From Chloroflexota bacterium (GTDB lineage: Bacteria; Chloroflexota; Anaerolineae; Promineifilales; Promineifilaceae), in the NCBI GenBank assembly GCA_008501785.1, contig QQUD01000396.1:1-8292 (forward strand): a stretch of 8,292 nt of DNA, read 5' to 3'. A program made the position numbers and the translations under genes. Under the pieces are notes generated by a model. That model was not told the DNA's origin, did no database searches, and worked only from the letters and a program-made list of their open reading frames with translations. Each line of letters begins with the position of its first letter. Positions within the stretch are counted from its first letter, which is position 1. Shown one piece after another: positions 1-6,000 of this stretch.

Positions 1-3000
1 CCATCAACCGCGTCAGACGGGACATTAAGGGAAACCACGATGGTTTCAGTCATACCCGAAACGAGTGTGAAATCATCAGGTTCGACTGTTTCCCAACCAT
101 TGCTACTACTAGCAATAAAAGTAAACCTATCCGTTCCATTGCCTGTATTGGTTATAACATGACTGTAGGTGATGACATTACCAGCATCAGCCGTACCAGT
201 ATTGTTAGGTTCTAACAATACACCAAAGGTTTGTTCAACCGTTGTTGTGTCTTGTGCTGTGTCAAAGGTTGTTTCATAGGTGTCTGACCTGACAGTCACC
301 GTAACGACGTCTACCTCACCATTGGGGGCATCTGATGGGACGGTAACGGTAACAGCGACAGAGGCGCTTTCCAGAGAATCAAGCACCACTTTTTCCGGTG
401 GTTCGCCCGTTATCCAACCATTGCTAGAAACAGCACTGAGTGAGAAGGACTCTTTGACTTCACCCGTATTGGTAACCAAATGCGTGTAAACAACCAAACT
501 ATCCGGCTGCCCGCTGCCATTATTGTCTGGTGCAATTGTCACAGTAATGTTTCCAGCGGTTCCGCTCATAGTTGTTGTATCTGTCACCATAGCTGAGGTT
601 GATGGACTGATAGTAGACGTTGCAGTGAGGTGCATCGTATCGACTAAACCACTCGCGCCCAATGGTACTTCGAACGTAACAACCACACTTGTGCTGATGC
701 CAGCACCGACCGTAATTGGCACAGATGGCAGAAAACGTTCCCAATCGTAAGTGCTATTCACATTTAAAGTATAACTGTCTGTGTAATTACCGGTATTTGT
801 TAAATAATGTGTGTAGGTCACTTCAGCACCAGATGCCGTTGTTGTTGCCCTATCTGGTGCAAACAGCACGCCATGATTTTGTCTTACCCGTGTTGTTGCT
901 GTTACCAGATCAAATACGGTTGGTGAGATTTGGGAAGTAGCCGTGATGACCGTGATGTCTACATCCGGTGGCGCGGCCGCGCCGTCAATTTTACCTGTAG
1001 CTGTGACTGTTTCAGTCATGCCGGGGCCAACCTTAATTGGGCTGGGTGTTGTGTCTGTTATCCAGCCAGCACTGCTGAGAAATGTGATGCCATAGTCATC
1101 AGTGATGTTGCCGGTGTTGGTTAATGTGAATGTATGCGTTACGGTCTCACCGGCATCGTCAATCAGCAGACTGTCTGATTCGAGCGAGACGCCACGAATT
1201 ATCTCGACGGTGGTGGTGTTAACGGCCGTTACTTGGTCCCCACCCTGCGATTCGGCCGTGATAACGGCCGTATGCATCAAACCGCCCATGTTAGCCGGAA
1301 CCGTCACCGTTACATAAATAGTGCGTTTTTCTAACGGCGTTAAGGTAATCGTTGTTCCTGCTGTTGGCTGCATATCCACAGCCCAGTCGGGCGTCGAGCT
1401 AGGCGTTAACAACTGCACCTTATCTACCAGGTTCCCAATATTTTGCAACGTATGCGTGTACACAACCTGCGTTTTGTCCGGTGATATGCTGCTGTTATCA
1501 GGAGTCAATGTTAACCCATAATCAGCCCCCACCGTGGTCGTATCTGTCAGAATATCGGTCGTAGTTGGATCTGCCATTGAGACAGCTTCAATTTCTATCG
1601 CGTGTACCGTGTCACTAAATGTTCCTGGGGGAACATTGACTGTAACCGTGAATGGTAACTTTTCACCAGGGTCAAGTACGCTTGTTTGGGTTGGATTGAC
1701 AGTAACAATCCAGGTAGTATAGGTAGCCGTTGCCGTAATTGGCAAGATTGTAAAGCTGTCAATGCCATCCCCCGTGTTTGTAAGCACATGCGAATATTCA
1801 ATGGCTTGCCCGGGTGAACCAAGGCCTGATTCGGACGCTTCGATATCAACCAGTGCCGTTTGCGAGATAGTTGTTGTATCGACCACTTGCTTCGAAATCC
1901 CAGTATTGGAAGTGGTGGTGATCACGGTTTGATCAACGTATCCTCCTTGGAGTCCCGCCGTAATCTCAAAGGTCACTTGAATCGAATCTCCTGGTGAGAT
2001 AACTTGGGTTTGGGTTGGTGTAAGCGAGTAGGTAAAACCACCACCTGCGGGAATGGATTGGTGGGTCATTGTTAGAGTATAGCCGTCATCTTCATCACCT
2101 GTGTTTGTAATGAAATGGGTGTAGGTGAATAGTTCGCTCGTGCTGATAACCGCCGATTGTGCAATCGGCTCAAAGCGGAAACCTGGCTCCTGCACCCGTT
2201 CATCTGCACCAATATCGACAAAACCCCCCTCTGGTTGTGGACGCGTATCTAGTTCAAAATCAACAATGCCGCTTGCCAACCAGGTGTTTGTGCCTGTGTC
2301 TTTTGCGTCAGAATTTGTTGTAATATGATAAAACGCATCCCCAAATGCAGGATCGCCCACACGGCTGCCTGGCCCTTCAGTGAAGTTCATTTCGTTGAAC
2401 GAATTGGTGAACAGGTTGAAATCATTGTTAAAGGTGTCGAGTGTCTGCGAGAACACGGCTTGTTTGCCAATCTCACCCTGGTTATAAGCAAAAATATTGT
2501 TGAACAGGTCAAGCGAACCGGAGCTTACATAAATTGCACCCCCCTCACCATCAGCCGTTAAAGCATTGTTTGCAAAGGTATTGTTAATAATATCATTGCT
2601 GCCTGAATCAAGATAGAGTGCGCCACCTTGTCCACTCCCAAGAATGGTTCCGTTTTTGGCAAAGACAGAGCTGTTAATCAGTAGATTGTCTGATTGATGA
2701 TAGAGCGCACCACCAAATTGAGCGGTGTTAGAGATGAACCAGGTTCCGGTAATGGTTAACTTGGCCCCGTTGTTATAAATGGCACCACCATCAGTTGGTG
2801 CCATTTCTTGCAGTGTCGAATTGCCATTTTCGATAAATATACTGCTGAGTGTAACCGTAATGCCATCTGTAATGAAAAAGACGCGCCGCAAATCTTCGCC
2901 ATCTAATGTAACTGCATTGGTGATCGGTTCATAGGAGGTAAATCCGTCAGCGGCATTGTACCCACCGCGAATGGTGATAGATTTTTCTATATAAGCAAGC

Positions 3001-6000
3001 TGATCGGCAACATCTGCCCCGAAAGTGCGGGTTATTGTGTCTGTGTATGTTCCAGTAGAAATGAGGATCGTGTCATTATCTACAGATTGATCGATGGCGT
3101 ATTGGATAGTTTTACATGGATTCGCGGGATCGGTACAGTTGGTTGTATCCGATGCACCAATTGTGGCGATGTGTCGGGTTCCAGGTGCATACCCAATCTC
3201 GATTGTGTTTATAGATGCACCGGTATTCGGTTGCAGGATTCCATCTTTGATTTCAGTGGCAACAACGCCAGGTTTTGCGAAATCGGTTGCGGCTGCCGTT
3301 GGTAAGATGTGGACGCGCAAATTAACGGTATAAAATTCATTTGGTTGCAGGGCAACAACTGTTTCGGTAAACACCGTACCCAAATCATCTACAAGAAAAG
3401 CACTGGCATGTTGCGGGCCTGCACTTGCTTTTAATACGAAATCGCCTGCGGCATTACCCAAATTTGTGACACGATGTGCATAGGTGATCACGTCACCGGG
3501 CAAAGCTGTATCCACATAATCTGGTGTGACAATAACATCCGCCACCAGCCCAACCTTTGTCCTGGCAGTACCAGTCCCGGTTCGGCTTGGCATCGATGCC
3601 GATTGGCAATTAATCGTCACATCATAGGTCACGTTGGAAGCTGTGAGGGGAACTGTTACCGTGATGAGACGACTAACGCTTTCTTTCCAACCTAATGTAA
3701 TGGCTTGTTCATTGCCATATTGTAAGTCACCCCACCCTGAGGCTGGTTGAAGTGTAATTGAGATGGTGTCGGTATAGCCGTGCCAATACCAAGATGGTAT
3801 TTTACGGCCGTAATTTTGAATATCGAAGTTAAAGACAACTTCTCCACCAGGAACGGCCGTTACCTCCTCAAAAGAAGGCGTAATGCGGCAGCCAAAATCT
3901 TTCAGATATTCATGTGACCCTATATCAGAGCCTTTACCATGTAATCCGTTGTGATTTGGTACGCCATCTGGTCGGGTATTCATACCACGATCATAATCAA
4001 TAACTTGATCACTGAGTGGGTACTGACCCGTAACGCCAGGATCAAGCAACCCCGGATCGGCTTGATCAATAACTGGCGACTCTGGATATACTAAGTATGT
4101 AAAATAAAGATTTGGATCAGCAAGAATTACGTTTGGACCCAAGTTTACATTATTAGGTCCGTCATTTGGTGTGTTATTTGGTAAGTTATTGTAGAAGTTA
4201 TTATAGTCTAAATCTCCTGAAATTGAGCTAAGACCCCCACCATTACCAGAAGCAGAATTTTCATAAAGAATAGAACTATTCAAGACGAAGTTGATGTCAT
4301 CGTCATGCCAAATTGCGCCCCCATCACCACCCGCTGTATTGGAAACGAATGTGTTGTGATATATTTCTAGCTTACTGCCAGCATGATAAATTGATCCACC
4401 GTCTAAGGTGGCGCTGTTTGAATAGAATGTGCCGTTGATAATACGGTTGTTGTCCCCAGTGTTGTAGATACCGGCCCCATGGTTAGCCATATTCCATTCA
4501 AAAACAACATTTCGCATGTCATAGTGACCTTCAGAATAAAACCCACCCCCATTACTCGCTGCATTATTCCCATAAAAGGTTTCTCTATAGGTTGAAGGAA
4601 AATCAACGACAGAGCCACTAGAATCTTCGGTAACATGGGCTGGGCGACAATATCCAAAGGATGTGCCGGTTACATCTGAAACTGAGCCTGGACCGCCATA
4701 ATAGCCGCCGCCATTTTCTGCCTCACTATCGCAAAGGAATACCTCAGAAAATGACACTTCTGCACCTGGATTATAGATCGCACCACCATTGTTGTTACTA
4801 TCTCCGGCTGCTGCGGCATTCCCATTGACAAAAGCAATATGTGTAAAGGAAACTGTTGCAGTTGGGCTTCCAATGACGATAACGCGACCATCTTCTGTTG
4901 CATTGAATATCGAGCTAATTGTCCCAACGGTATCGTTGTGATAATCATCAGGGTCTGAAAAATTAATGCGACGCAAAGAGCCAATAAAGTTCAAATCTTT
5001 GGTGATGTAACCAAGCTGAAGGGTCCCGTTTTCATTTTTAACACCTGTGCATTCACCACGAGCAACTTCAATATCAGGTGGCGGGTCAAATTCTTCTGCA
5101 CGGTTTATCGCATCTTGCAAAACACCAAAGAGTTCTGCATCGCCTCCTGGAGGAATCACACGAATCAGGCAGGAGTTGATCTCGTCCGCACCCATATCTG
5201 GGCCGCCGTTGGTGGGACGCAGATGGCCGTCAAAGTCAGTTTTAACGAGTGAATTCGGGTCTGCTTCATCAACTCCCACTGAATTGTCTATAAGGTGGAA
5301 GTTATCGTTAAATTCCTCAATGTATGTTGGCGAATCAGTCATAATATTGGTAGCGTCTAGGTTGACACCACCGGCAAATTCAACTGTGTTGCTGGCAACA
5401 TTGTTGTATTGCACATTTGTGTTTACAGGCGCGTAGATACCAGACCCATTGTTCAAGTCTACAATGTTATTGCGAATAACAAGCGAATCATTTTGGGAGT
5501 AAATACCAGCACCATCGCTGCTCGTGGCGGTGTTGTTGTAAAGTGTGTTGTGCAGTATTTTTGCATTTGTATTGTTGTTGAAAACGGCACCACCACTTGT
5601 GGCATTGTTACGAATGATGAAGTTGTTTTGTATGGCAATTGCACTGCCACTGTTTAGATAGATTGCACCACCTTGGTTGTCTGCGGTGTTCTCGTAAAGG
5701 TTGTTGCCGTCGAGGGTTAACTCCCCACTGTTTTGATAGATTGCGCCACCATTTCGAGAAGCGATGTTCTTTTGGAACATGGTTTCATTGATGATTTGAG
5801 CGAACCCAGTGCCTATATTGTTGTAGAGACCAGCTCCATCGTCGGTGGCCACGTTTTCTTCGATGGTGCTGTTGTCGAGGGTGATAACGGCCGTATTATA
5901 AATCCCCCCACCAGAACTTGCCGTGTTGCTAAACACGTCAACCTGATCAAGGATGAGCGTACCGGTATTGTAGAGACCCCCACCATTGCTGTTGACACCA

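Noticed and set aside
973..980. GCGGCCGC, a NotI-type site that might suggest a cloning scar or vector join
   Set aside because: It encodes in-frame Ala residues within G-A-A-A-P of repeat R4, and the domain continues normally on both sides. It shares the CGGCCG core with the iterated palindrome.
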